A stretch of 64,000 nucleotides of DNA from an uncultured Lachnospiraceae bacterium (GTDB lineage Bacteria > Bacillota > Clostridia > Lachnospirales > Lachnospiraceae): positions 17,256 to 81,255 of the forward strand of contig CAKRVA010000007.1 of assembly GCA_934408585.1 (NCBI GenBank). Reading direction: 5' to 3'. The translations under genes and the position numbers were made by a program. Below are positions 53,200 through 61,942 of the stretch, piece after piece (the stretch's first letter is position 1; each line of letters opens with the position of its first letter). Under the pieces are notes generated by a model, which worked only from the letters and a program-made list of their open reading frames with translations, was not told the DNA's origin and searched no databases.

Positions 53200-54288
53200 A
53201 TGGTATCTACCCAGATATTGACAAATTGTATCGAAGAATTACATGGAATTACAAAGGTGGATTTATGCATTTATGATTCTGACGGAATCGAAGTGGCTTC
53301 TACCTCTGAAAATATAGAAGTGACCGGTGATATGATTCGCAATTTTATTACATCACCTGCAGATAGTCAGGTAATCGGAAAAAATCATTTACTTAAGATA
53401 ACGGATGAAGGTGAATTGATTTATGTTCTGATTGCATGCGGAGCAAATGATGATTCCTATATGGTGGGAAAGATTGCGGTCAGTCAGATACAGCAATTAT
53501 TTGGTGCATATAAGGAACGCTTTGACCGTAATAATTTTTTCCAGAATCTTTTGATGGACAATCTTCTTTTGGTAGATGTATATAGCAGAGCAAAGAAGCT
53601 TCATATTGAAGCAGTTGTTCCGAGAGTGGTTTATCTGATAGAATCCGGCAATGAAGACGATGCTGTCGTAAAAGAGCTTTTGAAGGGCATGTTTTCCCAG
53701 CAGGCGGGAGATTTTGTCACAGAAGTAGATGAGAAGTATGTGATTCTGATTAAAGCATTGGCAGACACAGACGGTTATAATGAGATTGAGCAGATTGCGC
53801 AAAGCATTGTCGATACAATCAGTGCAGAAGCAATGACGAATGTCCGTGTTGCTTACGGAACGATGGTACAGGAGCTGAAGGACGTATCAAAGTCTTATAA
53901 AGAGGCTATGATGGCAATTGATGTAGGCAAAATCTTTTATGCAGAAAAAAGGGTGAATTCGTATGCGACACTTGGAATTGGTCGTTTGATTTATCAATTA
54001 CCAACGAATCTCTGCAGAATTTTTATTAGAGAAATCTTTGGTGACAGTAATCCGGGAGAATTGGACGAAGAGATTATTTTTACAGCATATAAGTTCTTTG
54101 AAAATAATCTGAATGTATCGGAAACCTCCAGGCAGTTATTTATCCATAGAAATACACTCGTATATCGAATTGAAAAACTGGAAAAGGCAACAGGACTGGA
54201 TGTGCGCACCTTTGATGATGCATTAACATTTAAGATTGCAATGATGGTTTATAATTATATGAAGTATCTTGATAACCTTGGGGTTTGA
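53200..54288 (+). CDS. PucR/CdaR-type transcriptional regulator
   Basis: A 362-aa regulator. The C-terminal helix-turn-helix is clear (NNLNVSETSRQLFIHRNTLV and YRIEKLEKATGLDVR), typical of PucR_C/CdaR proteins that sense sugar acids or purine metabolites. The N-terminal half lacks a recognisable sensing motif. It lies 90 bases after msmK, behind a terminator, so is transcribed separately, but context suggests control of carbohydrate uptake. The target is unknown. The SD is AAAGGGG. Confidence 0.85.
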   Translation: MVSTQILTNCIEELHGITKVDLCIYDSDGIEVASTSENIEVTGDMIRNFITSPADSQVIGKNHLLKITDEGELIYVLIACGANDDSYMVGKIAVSQIQQLFGAYKERFDRNNFFQNLLMDNLLLVDVYSRAKKLHIEAVVPRVVYLIESGNEDDAVVKELLKGMFSQQAGDFVTEVDEKYVILIKALADTDGYNEIEQIAQSIVDTISAEAMTNVRVAYGTMVQELKDVSKSYKEAMMAIDVGKIFYAEKRVNSYATLGIGRLIYQLPTNLCRIFIREIFGDSNPGELDEEIIFTAYKFFENNLNVSETSRQLFIHRNTLVYRIEKLEKATGLDVRTFDDALTFKIAMMVYNYMKYLDNLGV

Positions 54289-54310
54289 TTGTTACCTTGA
54301 AAGGAATGAA

Positions 54311-54366
54311 CACCCTGTCGCGTGAATATAGTAGTACAAACTATATTTACACGACGGGGTGTTTTT
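54311..54366 (+). terminator. Long hairpin terminator overlapping the next gene's start
   Basis: CACCCTGTCG and CGACGGGGTG (one G-U), with AATATAGT and ACTATATT inside, form a long stem followed by TTTTT. The 3' arm and T-run lie directly before the ATG at 54367. Confidence 0.85.
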
Positions 54367-54948
54367 ATGTATTGCAAGAAAAATTATTACTTATATAAGA
54401 ATTCAAAAGAAAAAAAGAGGGAAATGGCAGGAAACGTACGGATAGTTGCTACGGATGATCAGTGGAATGTAGAGATAAACTGGAGAAACCGGACAACAAT
54501 TCCGGAAAATGGCGAAATACGATTACGATTTGATAAGAATGAGATTCTGATTCAGGATGATGAGGATATGCAAGGGGAGAAAACGAGTGCGATAAGCCGG
54601 GAAAATGTGGATTCCAAAAAGAAATGGGAGCGTGTCGTAAAACATTGCAAAAAAAGTGCAGAGCAGATAGACAATTGGGAACTATATTTTGTACGATATG
54701 AGGAGCTTGAATTTTTACCGGATGAAGTAAAGGCAATAATCAATAACAGCTTTCTGATACACGGACTGATGAATTACAAATATATTGTGATTCTGTTTTC
54801 GACAAAAGAGGAAAATACGGCAGTTGGAATTCCGGGAATATATCATCAGAGAGAAGAAGAGGTCGCAGAAATGTTTGGATTTACAAAGTTTATTTGTGAA
54901 AAAGAATGTGAAACCGGAAGCTTTGGTTATTACTTGCGATTCCTATAA
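54367..54948 (+). CDS. Conserved hypothetical protein, DUF6128-like
   Basis: A 193-aa protein without membrane segment. It begins YYLYKNSKEKKREMAGNVRI and ends with a pattern GIPGIYHQREEEVAEMFGFTKF and GYYLRFL, which I recall from a family of proteins restricted to Lachnospiraceae (DUF6128-like); function unknown. The ATG at 54367 directly follows the T-run of the preceding terminator; GGGGTG in the stem could act as SD. Its 3' end converges with the SRP RNA gene. The family call is from memory and needs a search. Confidence 0.65.
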   Translation: MYCKKNYYLYKNSKEKKREMAGNVRIVATDDQWNVEINWRNRTTIPENGEIRLRFDKNEILIQDDEDMQGEKTSAISRENVDSKKKWERVVKHCKKSAEQIDNWELYFVRYEELEFLPDEVKAIINNSFLIHGLMNYKYIVILFSTKEENTAVGIPGIYHQREEEVAEMFGFTKFICEKECETGSFGYYLRFL

Positions 54949-54960
54949 GACGACGCTATA

Positions 54961-55187
54961 ATAAAAAATAACCGCATTCTATGTCCTTAAGGAACTGCTG
55001 TACGTTACCAAAACAGTTGACTGAGGCCAGGCACCCTTACGGCACATGGAAGGTTCTGCTTAGTGCTGCTTTGTTCCCAACCTGACACGGTTCGCAGTTT
55101 CCATTGCGTAAGACCCAACCGTTAGCGCCACTTATTCTGGGCAGCTACAGCAGCTCCTTAAAAACAAAGCCACGCGGTTAAAGACTA
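54961..55187 (-). ncRNA. ffs: SRP RNA, large bacterial type (scRNA)
   Basis: On the minus strand the conserved SRP core GTGTCAGGTTGGGAACAAAG followed by CAGCACTAAG is visible, with a GGAA tetraloop closed by TTG/CAA instead of the usual CC/GG, and the symmetric loop with AGCAG. The ends pair: AACCGC near 55179 with GCGGTT near 54970, and AAGGAGCTGCTG with CAGCAGTTCCTT, giving the long rod of the Firmicutes SRP RNA with Alu domain. The mature RNA is about 210 nt, and TATTTTTTATTAT after the closing stem serves as terminator. It guides ribosomes making membrane proteins through Ffh. Identity is secure; ends are approximate. Confidence 0.93.
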
Positions 55188-55193
55188 ATTAGT

Positions 55194-55222
55194 AGTATAT
55201 GGGTTTTAGGAGTCTTTGTCAA
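55194..55222 (-). promoter_or_regulatory. Promoter of the SRP RNA gene
   Basis: On the minus strand a perfect TTGACA (55222-55217) and TATACT (55199-55194) are separated by exactly 17 bases, predicting transcription near 55187. The -35 includes the first base of the divergent gene's start codon. Confidence 0.85.
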
Positions 55223-55947
55223 TGTTAATTAGCGGATTAAATAAAACAACATTATTGGATTATCCGGAACGGGTGGCAGCCACTGTTTTTACAGGAGGCT
55301 GTAATTTTCGGTGTCCGTTTTGCCATAATGCAGGGCTGGTTTTAAGCCCGTTGTCACAGGAAATGTTTTCGGAAGAGGAGATTCTTTCTTTTTTGAAGAA
55401 AAGAAAAGGAATCCTGTCCGGGGTTTGCATTACGGGTGGGGAACCTACCATTCAGCAGGATTTGCCGGAATTTCTTGCAAAAATAAAAGAACTTGGATAT
55501 GCGATTAAGCTGGATACCAACGGTTCCCATCCGAAACTTTTGCAAAAGCTTTTAGATGCACATCAGATTGATTATGTGGCGATGGATATCAAAAATATAC
55601 CTTCCGAATATCCTGACACAGCAGGTTGTCCGGAAATGGATGTTCTTTCAATAAAGGAATCCGTGGAATTGCTGAAGCATTCTTCCATATCTTATGAATT
55701 CCGTACAACAGTGGTAAAAGAACTTCATACGCTGGAAAAATTACAGGAAATCTGTTGCTGGATAGAAGGCAGTCCCCAATATTTCCTGCAACAGTTTGAA
55801 GACAGTGGAGAATTGCTTGCAGAGAAAACAACATCAGGAATTTGTTATCATGGATATCAGGATGAGGAACTGCGTAACTTTGTACAACAGCTAAATGCAG
55901 ATTCGTGTATGAAAAACAAGGTATTTCTTCGTGGCGTTGATGGATAG
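55222..55947 (+). CDS. nrdG: Radical-SAM activating enzyme, NrdG-type
   Basis: A 241-aa radical-SAM protein with the iron-sulfur cysteines C27, C31 and C34 in GGCNFRCPFCHN, and GVCITGGEPTIQQDL, the SAM-binding GGE motif, near residue 72. Sequence resembles the activators of anaerobic ribonucleotide reductase (NrdG2 type), which create the glycyl radical needed for dNTP synthesis without oxygen; an activator of another glycyl-radical enzyme is possible, since no nrdD is adjacent. ATG 55222 has AGGAG 9 bases upstream. Confidence 0.85.
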   Translation: MLISGLNKTTLLDYPERVAATVFTGGCNFRCPFCHNAGLVLSPLSQEMFSEEEILSFLKKRKGILSGVCITGGEPTIQQDLPEFLAKIKELGYAIKLDTNGSHPKLLQKLLDAHQIDYVAMDIKNIPSEYPDTAGCPEMDVLSIKESVELLKHSSISYEFRTTVVKELHTLEKLQEICCWIEGSPQYFLQQFEDSGELLAEKTTSGICYHGYQDEELRNFVQQLNADSCMKNKVFLRGVDG

Positions 55948-55961
55948 ATAAGGAGCAACAT

Positions 55962-56474
55962 GTGAGAAAACAATTAACAGATGATGAAAAATATATGAAA
56001 GAAGCACTTCGTCAGGCAAAGAAAGCGTATGCCTTGGGGGAAGTGCCGATTGGATGTGTCATAGTTTATCAGGGTGAAATCGTAGGAAGAGGTTATAATC
56101 GCAGGAACACAGACAAAAACACCCTTGCCCATGCGGAAATTACCGCAATAAATAAAGCAAGCAAAAAAGTAGGTGACTGGCGCCTGGAGGGATGTACACT
56201 TTATGTGACACTGGAACCCTGTCAGATGTGCGCAGGAGCAATTGTTCAGGCAAGAATCGATGAAGTAGTCATGGGCAGTATGAACCCAAAGGCCGGTTGT
56301 GGGGGTTCCATTCTGAATATTCTTGAAATGCCGGAATTTAACCATCAGGTAAGGGTAAAAAGAGGTGTTTTGAAAGAAGAATGCTCTCATATGCTGACGC
56401 AGTTCTTTAAAGAACTGCGTATCCGCAATCGAGAGGAAAAGGAGCAGCGTAAAGCTGCCAAGATAGAAAATTAA
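55962..56474 (+). CDS. tadA: tRNA adenosine(34) deaminase TadA
   Basis: Zinc deaminase forming inosine at the wobble position of tRNA-Arg(ACG). The 170-aa chain has HAE at 57-59 and PCQMCAGA with Cys87 and Cys90, completing the zinc site, and PVGCVIV-like substrate residues upstream (GEVPIGCVIVYQGE). The start is GTG 55962 with AAGGAG upstream. A basic C-terminal tail (REEKEQRKAAK) is longer than usual. Its stop overlaps the convergent MATE gene by 4 bases. Confidence 0.94.
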   Translation: MRKQLTDDEKYMKEALRQAKKAYALGEVPIGCVIVYQGEIVGRGYNRRNTDKNTLAHAEITAINKASKKVGDWRLEGCTLYVTLEPCQMCAGAIVQARIDEVVMGSMNPKAGCGGSILNILEMPEFNHQVRVKRGVLKEECSHMLTQFFKELRIRNREEKEQRKAAKIEN

Positions 56475-57886
56475 TTACAATCATTAACAATATTTTGCAG
56501 CCAGACATTACTTTTGACCATGAAATATCCAATAACTACTTTGAGGATTTCCGTAAAGCTTACCAGGAAAAAGATGCTGGTAATAGAAAGCGTCGAAAAG
56601 TGAGCCAGCACATAGGCAAATGGAATTACAATCACCCAGGTGAAGACACTGTCAAAAAGAACCGTGATAATCGTTTTCCCGCCGGAACGCAAAGTAAAAT
56701 AACTGCAGTGAGAGAATGCACACAATGGCATTACTAATGCCGAAATAATAATAAAGCTTTTAGCCAGCGCTTTGATGCTGGCTTCTGTTTTGTAGATTTC
56801 AGGGAAAAGACCACCCAGAAGAATCATAATAACGGAGATAACCGCACAGGAAATAACATCAAAGAAAATAATTTTATTATCATAATCTTTGGCTTCTTCT
56901 AATTCTCCGGCACCCAATTTTTGTCCGACGATAATGGAAATGCAGCCCCCAAGCTGGATATAAACAATATTAAACAGGTTTGAAATAGTGGAGGAAATAT
57001 TTTGTGCAGCAACAACCTCCAGTCCACGAATGGCATAACATTGCGCGATGGTAGCCATACCGGTCGCCCACATCATTTCGTTGAACATCAGTGGAAGTCC
57101 CTTTCGGAATATATCCATAAGAATCGGTCTGGGGATGCGAAGTCCTTTATAAACACCTACCAAATAAGGATTTTTACCAAGATGGCGATGCGCCCAGAAT
57201 ACCACAATAAAGCATTCCACAAAACGTGCAATGACCGTAGCAATCGCGGCACCTTCGACACCAAGGGCGGGAGCTCCGAACACACCGAAAATCAAAATGT
57301 AATCAAGAACAAGGTTTACGACTACGGCGGCAACTCCGGATAACATAGGAACCATAGTCTGACCTGTTTCACGGATGGTACTGATGTATGTCTGTGCAAT
57401 CGCAAAGGGAATCAGCCCAATCATCATGATGGCAAGGTAATCTTTTCCATAATGAAGTGCCATTTCAATATTTCCAACGGTACTCTCTTCGCTTAAATAT
57501 AAGGAAATCAGATTTTCTCCCCAAAAACCAAAAAGAATCAAAGAAAGTCCTGCAATCAACAGGCAGGCATACATTTTGAAACGGAAGGTGTATTTCTGTC
57601 CTTCATAGTCTCCTTTTCCAAAAAACTGTGCACTGAAAATTCCGGCACCGGAAACGCCGCCGAAAATACAGATATTAAATACAAAAATCAGCTGGTTTAC
57701 AATGGCTACACCGGACATGGGTTCCGTACCAACCTGACCGACCATAATATTATCCAAAAAGCTGACAAAGCTGGAAATGGCATTTTGCACAATCATTGGG
57801 AATGCCAATAGGATCAGATAGCGGTAAAATGCCTTGTCACCAATATACTTTTTCTTGAATCGCGTAATCAAATGCTCTTTGTTCAT
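56471..57886 (-). CDS. MATE-family multidrug/sodium exporter
   Basis: A 471-aa transporter with about 12 membrane helices in two related halves. The N-terminal half has LAFPMIVQNAISSFVSFLDN and MVGQVGTEPMSGVAIVNQL, typical of MatE. It exports drugs or metabolites driven by sodium or protons; substrate unknown. It converges with tadA and is followed on its far side by the tRNA gene on the same strand. No regulator is adjacent. Confidence 0.92.
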   Translation of the reverse strand: MNKEHLITRFKKKYIGDKAFYRYLILLAFPMIVQNAISSFVSFLDNIMVGQVGTEPMSGVAIVNQLIFVFNICIFGGVSGAGIFSAQFFGKGDYEGQKYTFRFKMYACLLIAGLSLILFGFWGENLISLYLSEESTVGNIEMALHYGKDYLAIMMIGLIPFAIAQTYISTIRETGQTMVPMLSGVAAVVVNLVLDYILIFGVFGAPALGVEGAAIATVIARFVECFIVVFWAHRHLGKNPYLVGVYKGLRIPRPILMDIFRKGLPLMFNEMMWATGMATIAQCYAIRGLEVVAAQNISSTISNLFNIVYIQLGGCISIIVGQKLGAGELEEAKDYDNKIIFFDVISCAVISVIMILLGGLFPEIYKTEASIKALAKSFIIISALVMPLCAFSHCSYFTLRSGGKTIITVLFDSVFTWVIVIPFAYVLAHFSTLSITSIFFLVSFTEILKVVIGYFMVKSNVWLQNIVNDCN

Positions 57887-57913
57887 TTTTAATACCTCAT
57901 AAAATTCGAATCG

Positions 57914-57948
57914 AAAAGCCGAAGCACATAATACAGGCTTCGGCTTTT
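57914..57948. terminator. Terminator beside tRNA-Ser
   Basis: AAAAGCCGAAGC and its complement form a perfect 12-bp stem with an 11-nt loop, with T-rich tracts on both strands. It ends the tRNA transcript on the minus strand. Confidence 0.88.
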
Positions 57949-57950
57949 TA

Positions 57951-58036
57951 CGGAGTTGGCGGGATTCGAACCCGCGTGCCCCGGAGGGCTAACGCATTTC
58001 GAGTGCGCCCCGTTATGACCACTTCGATACAACTCC
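57951..58036 (-). tRNA. tRNA-Ser (anticodon CGA)
   Basis: A class II tRNA of 86 nt with acceptor stem GGAGTTG/CAACTCC and discriminator G. The anticodon loop CTCGAAA gives CGA. A long variable arm (GCCCTCCGGGGC) and the T-loop GGTTCGAATCC are present. CCA is not encoded. It reads UCG codons. Confidence 0.95.
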
Positions 58037-58088
58037 ACAATTGTTAATAACGCTCATATTATACTTTGTTATAGAAAGCAAGTCAAGG

Positions 58089-58118
58089 TTGTAGTTAAAG
58101 GGGTAAATATTGTATAAT
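58089..58118 (+). promoter_or_regulatory. Probable promoter for pfkA-dnaX
   Basis: TTGTAG and a perfect TATAAT with an 18-base spacer lie 45 bases before the pfkA ATG. Confidence 0.6.
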
Positions 58119-58163
58119 TGAGTAAATACTATATACCAAGGGAAGACGAAGGAGGGTTACGGC

Positions 58164-59237
58164 ATGAAAAGAATTGGTTTGTTAACAAGCGGTGGCGATT
58201 GTCAGGCGTTGAATGCAGCAATGCGAGGCGTTGTAAAGTGTCTGGTAAATGCCCAGGAGGATGTTGAGATATATGGTTTCCTGGAAGGATACAGAGGACT
58301 TATTTACGGTAATTTCCGTATGCTTACCGGAGCAGATTTTTCAGGAATTCTGACAAAGGGAGGAACCATTCTTGGAAGCTCCAGAACTCCTTTTAAGACC
58401 ATTACAGATCCGGACGAAAACGGATTGGACAAGGTAGATGCGATGAAGCAGAATTATTACAAGCTTCGTCTAGACTGCCTGGTAATCCTTGGTGGAAACG
58501 GAACACATAAAACAGCAAATTTGTTACGTGAAGAGGGACTTAATATTATTACACTTCCCAAAACCATTGATAATGATTTGTGGGGAACAGATATGACCTT
58601 TGGATTCCAGAGTGCCGTAGATATAGCAACAAACTGTATTGACTGTATTCATACTACTGCAGCTTCTCATGGCAGAGTGTTTATTGTTGAAGTTATGGGA
58701 CATAAGGTTGGCTGGCTGACCCTGAATGCAGGTATGGCAGGTGGTGCGGATATCATTCTGATTCCTGAAATACCGTATGATATTGATAAAATAGTTAAGG
58801 CGATTGAAGAACGTCATAAACGTGGAAGTAAATTTACGATTCTTGCAGTTGCAGAAGGCACAATTTCGAAGGAGGATGCAAAACTCTCCAAGAAAGAATA
58901 TCGTGAAAAACTGAAAAACTATAAATTCCCTTCGGTTTCTTATGAAATTGCAGCCAAAATTCAGGAAGTGACCGGACAGGAGGTACGTGTTACCGTTCCG
59001 GGACATACACAACGAGGAGGAAGTCCGTGTCCTTATGACCGTGTTTTTGCAAGCCGTCTGGGTGCAGAGGCCGGTGAGCTGATTTTGAAAGGCGAGTATG
59101 GATTCATGGTTGGATACAAGAACCGTGAAATCGTTAAGGTTCCATTGGCAGATGTGGCAGGAAAACTCAAAATGGTATCCCCGGATGCCTCTATTATTAA
59201 AGAAGCAAAGCTGCTTGGAATCAGTTTTGGTGATTAA
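58164..59237 (+). CDS. pfkA: 6-phosphofructokinase
   Basis: Phosphorylates fructose-6-phosphate, feeding the aldolase encoded at 42.7 kb. The 357-aa chain begins IGLLTSGGDCQALNAAMRG. The phosphoryl-donor loop is GGNGT at residues 110-114 (Asn where ATP-type enzymes have Asp in GGDGS) and the catalytic segment is PKTIDND at 132-138, with Lys where ATP-type PfkA has Gly. It has the VPGHTQRGG segment near 281. Whether ATP or pyrophosphate is the donor cannot be told by eye. GGAGGG precedes the ATG; dnaX follows after 26 bases. Confidence 0.93.
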   Translation: MKRIGLLTSGGDCQALNAAMRGVVKCLVNAQEDVEIYGFLEGYRGLIYGNFRMLTGADFSGILTKGGTILGSSRTPFKTITDPDENGLDKVDAMKQNYYKLRLDCLVILGGNGTHKTANLLREEGLNIITLPKTIDNDLWGTDMTFGFQSAVDIATNCIDCIHTTAASHGRVFIVEVMGHKVGWLTLNAGMAGGADIILIPEIPYDIDKIVKAIEERHKRGSKFTILAVAEGTISKEDAKLSKKEYREKLKNYKFPSVSYEIAAKIQEVTGQEVRVTVPGHTQRGGSPCPYDRVFASRLGAEAGELILKGEYGFMVGYKNREIVKVPLADVAGKLKMVSPDASIIKEAKLLGISFGD

Positions 59238-59263
59238 GTAATTATTTTGGAAGGAAGAGACAA

Positions 59264-60883
59264 ATGTCTTATACAGCATTATACCGGAAGTTTCGCCCAA
59301 CAGTGTTTGAGGATGTAAAGGGTCAGGAACATATTGTTACGACACTTAAAAATCAAATAAAGAGTGGGCGGACTTCCCATGCTTATTTGTTTTGCGGAAC
59401 ACGCGGAACAGGAAAAACCACAATCGCAAAAATTTTTGCAAAAGCAGTAAATTGTGAAAATCCAATCGATGGAAGTCCCTGTGGAGAATGTGCAATATGC
59501 ACGTCTATCGCCGCAGGAACTTCTATGAATGTAATCGAGATTGACGCCGCTTCAAATAACGGTGTTGACAGTATCCGTCAGATTGTGGAGGAAGTAAATT
59601 ATTCACCTGCAGAGGGGAAATTTAAAGTCTATATTATCGATGAAGTTCATATGTTGTCTATAGGTGCCTTTAATGCGTTATTAAAGACGCTTGAGGAACC
59701 ACCCTCGTATGTTATTTTTATTCTGGCAACAACGGAAGTGCATAAAATACCGATTACGATATTATCGCGTTGCCAGCGTTATGATTTTCGAAGAATTTCA
59801 ATTGATACAATTGCAGCCCGTTTAAGAGAACTCACCGAAAAAGAAAATGTAACGATTGAGGAAAAAGCACTCCGATATATCGCAAAAGTAGCAGATGGCT
59901 CCATGCGTGATGCGCTGAGTCTTTTGGATCAGTGTATTGCGTTTTATTTTGAGCAGGAGCTTACGTATGACAGAGTTTTGGACGTGCTTGGTGCCGTGGA
60001 TACAGAAGTATTCAGTAATATTCTGCGCGAAATTATTAAGGGTGATGTGACGGCAACGCTCAGTGTGCTGGAAGAAATTGTGGTACAGGGAAGGGAACTG
60101 ACCCAGTTTGTAACAGACCTCACATGGTATCTTCGTAACCTCCTTTTAATTAAAACAGCGGATGGCGTGGAAGATATTATTGATGTTTCTTCCGATAATC
60201 TGGCACGTCTGAAGGAAGAGGCACAGCTTCTTGAAAATGATGTGATTATGAGATATATCCGCGTGCTGTCTGAGCTTTCCGGTCAAATCAGATATGCAAC
60301 ACAGAAGAGGATTCTGGTAGAGATTGCACTGATTAAGCTTTGCAGACCTGCAATGGAAACCGATACGACTTCACTGGCAGATCGAATTCGCCATGTGGAA
60401 CAGAAAATAGAAAATGGAATTCCCATGGCGGCATATTCTCCAGGAACGGGAACCGGAGCAGGGAATCAGGACCTATCGGCAGGAGTACAGACGAATTCCA
60501 GAACAGCAGGAAGAGCCGAACTTCCCAAAGCAATTCCGGAAGACGTAAAGCAGGTGGTGGCCAGATGGTCAAGAATTGTAGATGAAACATCAAATCCAAT
60601 GAAATCATATCTGAAGAATGCTTATCCGAGTCTTTCGGGTGAGAATACTCTTTTGGTAGTGGTAGAAGACGGACTGCCATCGGATTACTTTAAAAAGGCA
60701 GAAAATAAGGACCTTTTGAAAAATGTCATTGGAAATATTATTGGAAAAGATATGGAAATTGCAATTCAGTCGGCAGAGAATGGACGGAATCCGGAAGACA
60801 TTTATCCGGATTTGACAAGACTGGTTGACCAGATGATTGATATGGAGATTGAAGACCTTGAGGAAATCCCGGAGGGAATATAG
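59264..60883 (+). CDS. dnaX: DNA polymerase III gamma/tau subunit
   Basis: The clamp-loader ATPase. In the 539-aa chain the Walker A GTRGTGKTT is at 45-53, the zinc cysteines CGECAICTS near 72-80, Walker B YIIDEVHMLS near 126, sensor 1 ATTEVHKIP near 157 and the SRC motif (LSRCQRYDF) near 168. The C-terminal third is the tau extension (DnaB/alpha-binding). No slippery A-run for a gamma frameshift is apparent. It shares a transcript with pfkA. ybaB follows behind its own promoter. Confidence 0.96.
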   Translation: MSYTALYRKFRPTVFEDVKGQEHIVTTLKNQIKSGRTSHAYLFCGTRGTGKTTIAKIFAKAVNCENPIDGSPCGECAICTSIAAGTSMNVIEIDAASNNGVDSIRQIVEEVNYSPAEGKFKVYIIDEVHMLSIGAFNALLKTLEEPPSYVIFILATTEVHKIPITILSRCQRYDFRRISIDTIAARLRELTEKENVTIEEKALRYIAKVADGSMRDALSLLDQCIAFYFEQELTYDRVLDVLGAVDTEVFSNILREIIKGDVTATLSVLEEIVVQGRELTQFVTDLTWYLRNLLLIKTADGVEDIIDVSSDNLARLKEEAQLLENDVIMRYIRVLSELSGQIRYATQKRILVEIALIKLCRPAMETDTTSLADRIRHVEQKIENGIPMAAYSPGTGTGAGNQDLSAGVQTNSRTAGRAELPKAIPEDVKQVVARWSRIVDETSNPMKSYLKNAYPSLSGENTLLVVVEDGLPSDYFKKAENKDLLKNVIGNIIGKDMEIAIQSAENGRNPEDIYPDLTRLVDQMIDMEIEDLEEIPEGI

Positions 60884-60892
60884 AAGTTTGGG

Positions 60893-60922
60893 TTGAAAAA
60901 TCCGGATGTTTGATAGTACAAT
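60893..60922 (+). promoter_or_regulatory. Probable promoter for ybaB-recR
   Basis: TTGAAA and TACAAT with an 18-base spacer lie in the gap after dnaX, 38 bases before the ybaB ATG. Confidence 0.55.
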
Positions 60923-60959
60923 AATAAAATGAAAAAAGTAAGAAAGGCTTGGTAATAAC

Positions 60960-61310
60960 ATGGCAAAACGTGGAGGTTTTCCGGGAGGTATGCCCGGTAA
61001 TATGAATAATCTGATGAAGCAGGCACAAAGAATGCAGCGTCAGATGGAAGAAAGTCAGAAAGAACTGGAAGTAAAGGAATTTACAGCAAAAGCAGGAGGC
61101 GGTGCTGTTGAAGTAACCGTTACCGGTAAAAAGGAAGTTACAAAAGTAAAACTGTCTCAGGAAGTGGTAGATCCGGAGGATATTGAGATGCTGGAGGATC
61201 TTATTGTAGCAGCAACAAACGAGGCATTACGCATGGCAGAGGATGCTAGTGCAGAAGCAATGAATAAAATGACAGGCGGTATGGGACTGGGAGGAGGCTT
61301 TCCGTTCTAA
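60960..61310 (+). CDS. ybaB: YbaB/EbfC nucleoid-associated protein
   Basis: A 116-aa DNA-binding dimer protein, standard between dnaX and recR. It has a Gly/Met-rich head (RGGFPGGMPGNMNNLMKQ), a helical stretch and the strand pattern GGGAVEVTVTGKKEVTKVKL and a Gly/Phe tail (MTGGMGLGGGFPF). The stop overlaps the recR ATG by one base, so translation is coupled. Confidence 0.95.
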   Translation: MAKRGGFPGGMPGNMNNLMKQAQRMQRQMEESQKELEVKEFTAKAGGGAVEVTVTGKKEVTKVKLSQEVVDPEDIEMLEDLIVAATNEALRMAEDASAEAMNKMTGGMGLGGGFPF

Positions 61311-61906
61311 TGGATTTATATAGCGGACACATGAATAAATTAATAGAAGAGTTGTCTGGACTTCCGGGAATAGGCGGGAAGTCAGCACAGCGTCTTGCAT
61401 TTCATCTTATGAATATGCCGGCGGACAGGGTCAAACGTCTTGCGGATACTATTCTGGATGCGAGAGGAAGTGTACGCTACTGTAAAGAATGCTTTACTAT
61501 GACGGATCAGGAAATATGTCCTGTATGTGCAAATTCCAAAAGAGACCATGGAACCATAATGGTAGTAGAAACTACCAGAGATTTGGCAGCTTATGAAAAG
61601 ACCGGAAAATACGAGGGAGTTTATCATGTTCTGCATGGAGCTATTTCCCCGATGCTTGGAATTGGACCGAATGAAATTAAATTGAAAGAGCTGATTGCAC
61701 GTTTGGAAGGTCCTGTAAATGAAGTGATTATTGCAACTAATTCCAGCCTGGAGGGTGAAACGACAGCAATGTATATCAGCAAGCTTGTAAAACCTACCGG
61801 CATTAAGGTTACAAGGATTGCGAGCGGAGTTCCGGTTGGTGGAGACCTGGAGTATATTGATGAGATTACGCTGCTGAGAGCATTGGATGGACGAGTGGAA
61901 TTGTAG
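61310..61906 (+). CDS. recR: Recombination mediator RecR
   Basis: Works with RecO/RecF to load RecA at gaps. The 198-aa protein has an N-terminal HhH (LSGLPGIGGKSAQRLAFHL), a zinc finger with C58, C61, C70 and C73, and a Toprim part with MVVETTRDLAAYEKTG and YHVLHGAISPMLGIGPNEI. The gene is complete and coupled to ybaB, matching the classical dnaX-ybaB-recR group. Confidence 0.97.
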   Translation: MDLYSGHMNKLIEELSGLPGIGGKSAQRLAFHLMNMPADRVKRLADTILDARGSVRYCKECFTMTDQEICPVCANSKRDHGTIMVVETTRDLAAYEKTGKYEGVYHVLHGAISPMLGIGPNEIKLKELIARLEGPVNEVIIATNSSLEGETTAMYISKLVKPTGIKVTRIASGVPVGGDLEYIDEITLLRALDGRVEL

Positions 61907-61942
61907 AGAGCAATAGAGTTAAGTTTTGTTAGGTGATAATAC

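Noticed and set aside
54961..55187. Coding region between the DUF6128-like gene and nrdG
   Set aside because: SRP RNA core motif, pairing ends, promoter and terminator explain the whole stretch.
59264..60883. Programmed frameshift in dnaX
   Set aside because: No run of A residues with a following stem was found at the expected place.
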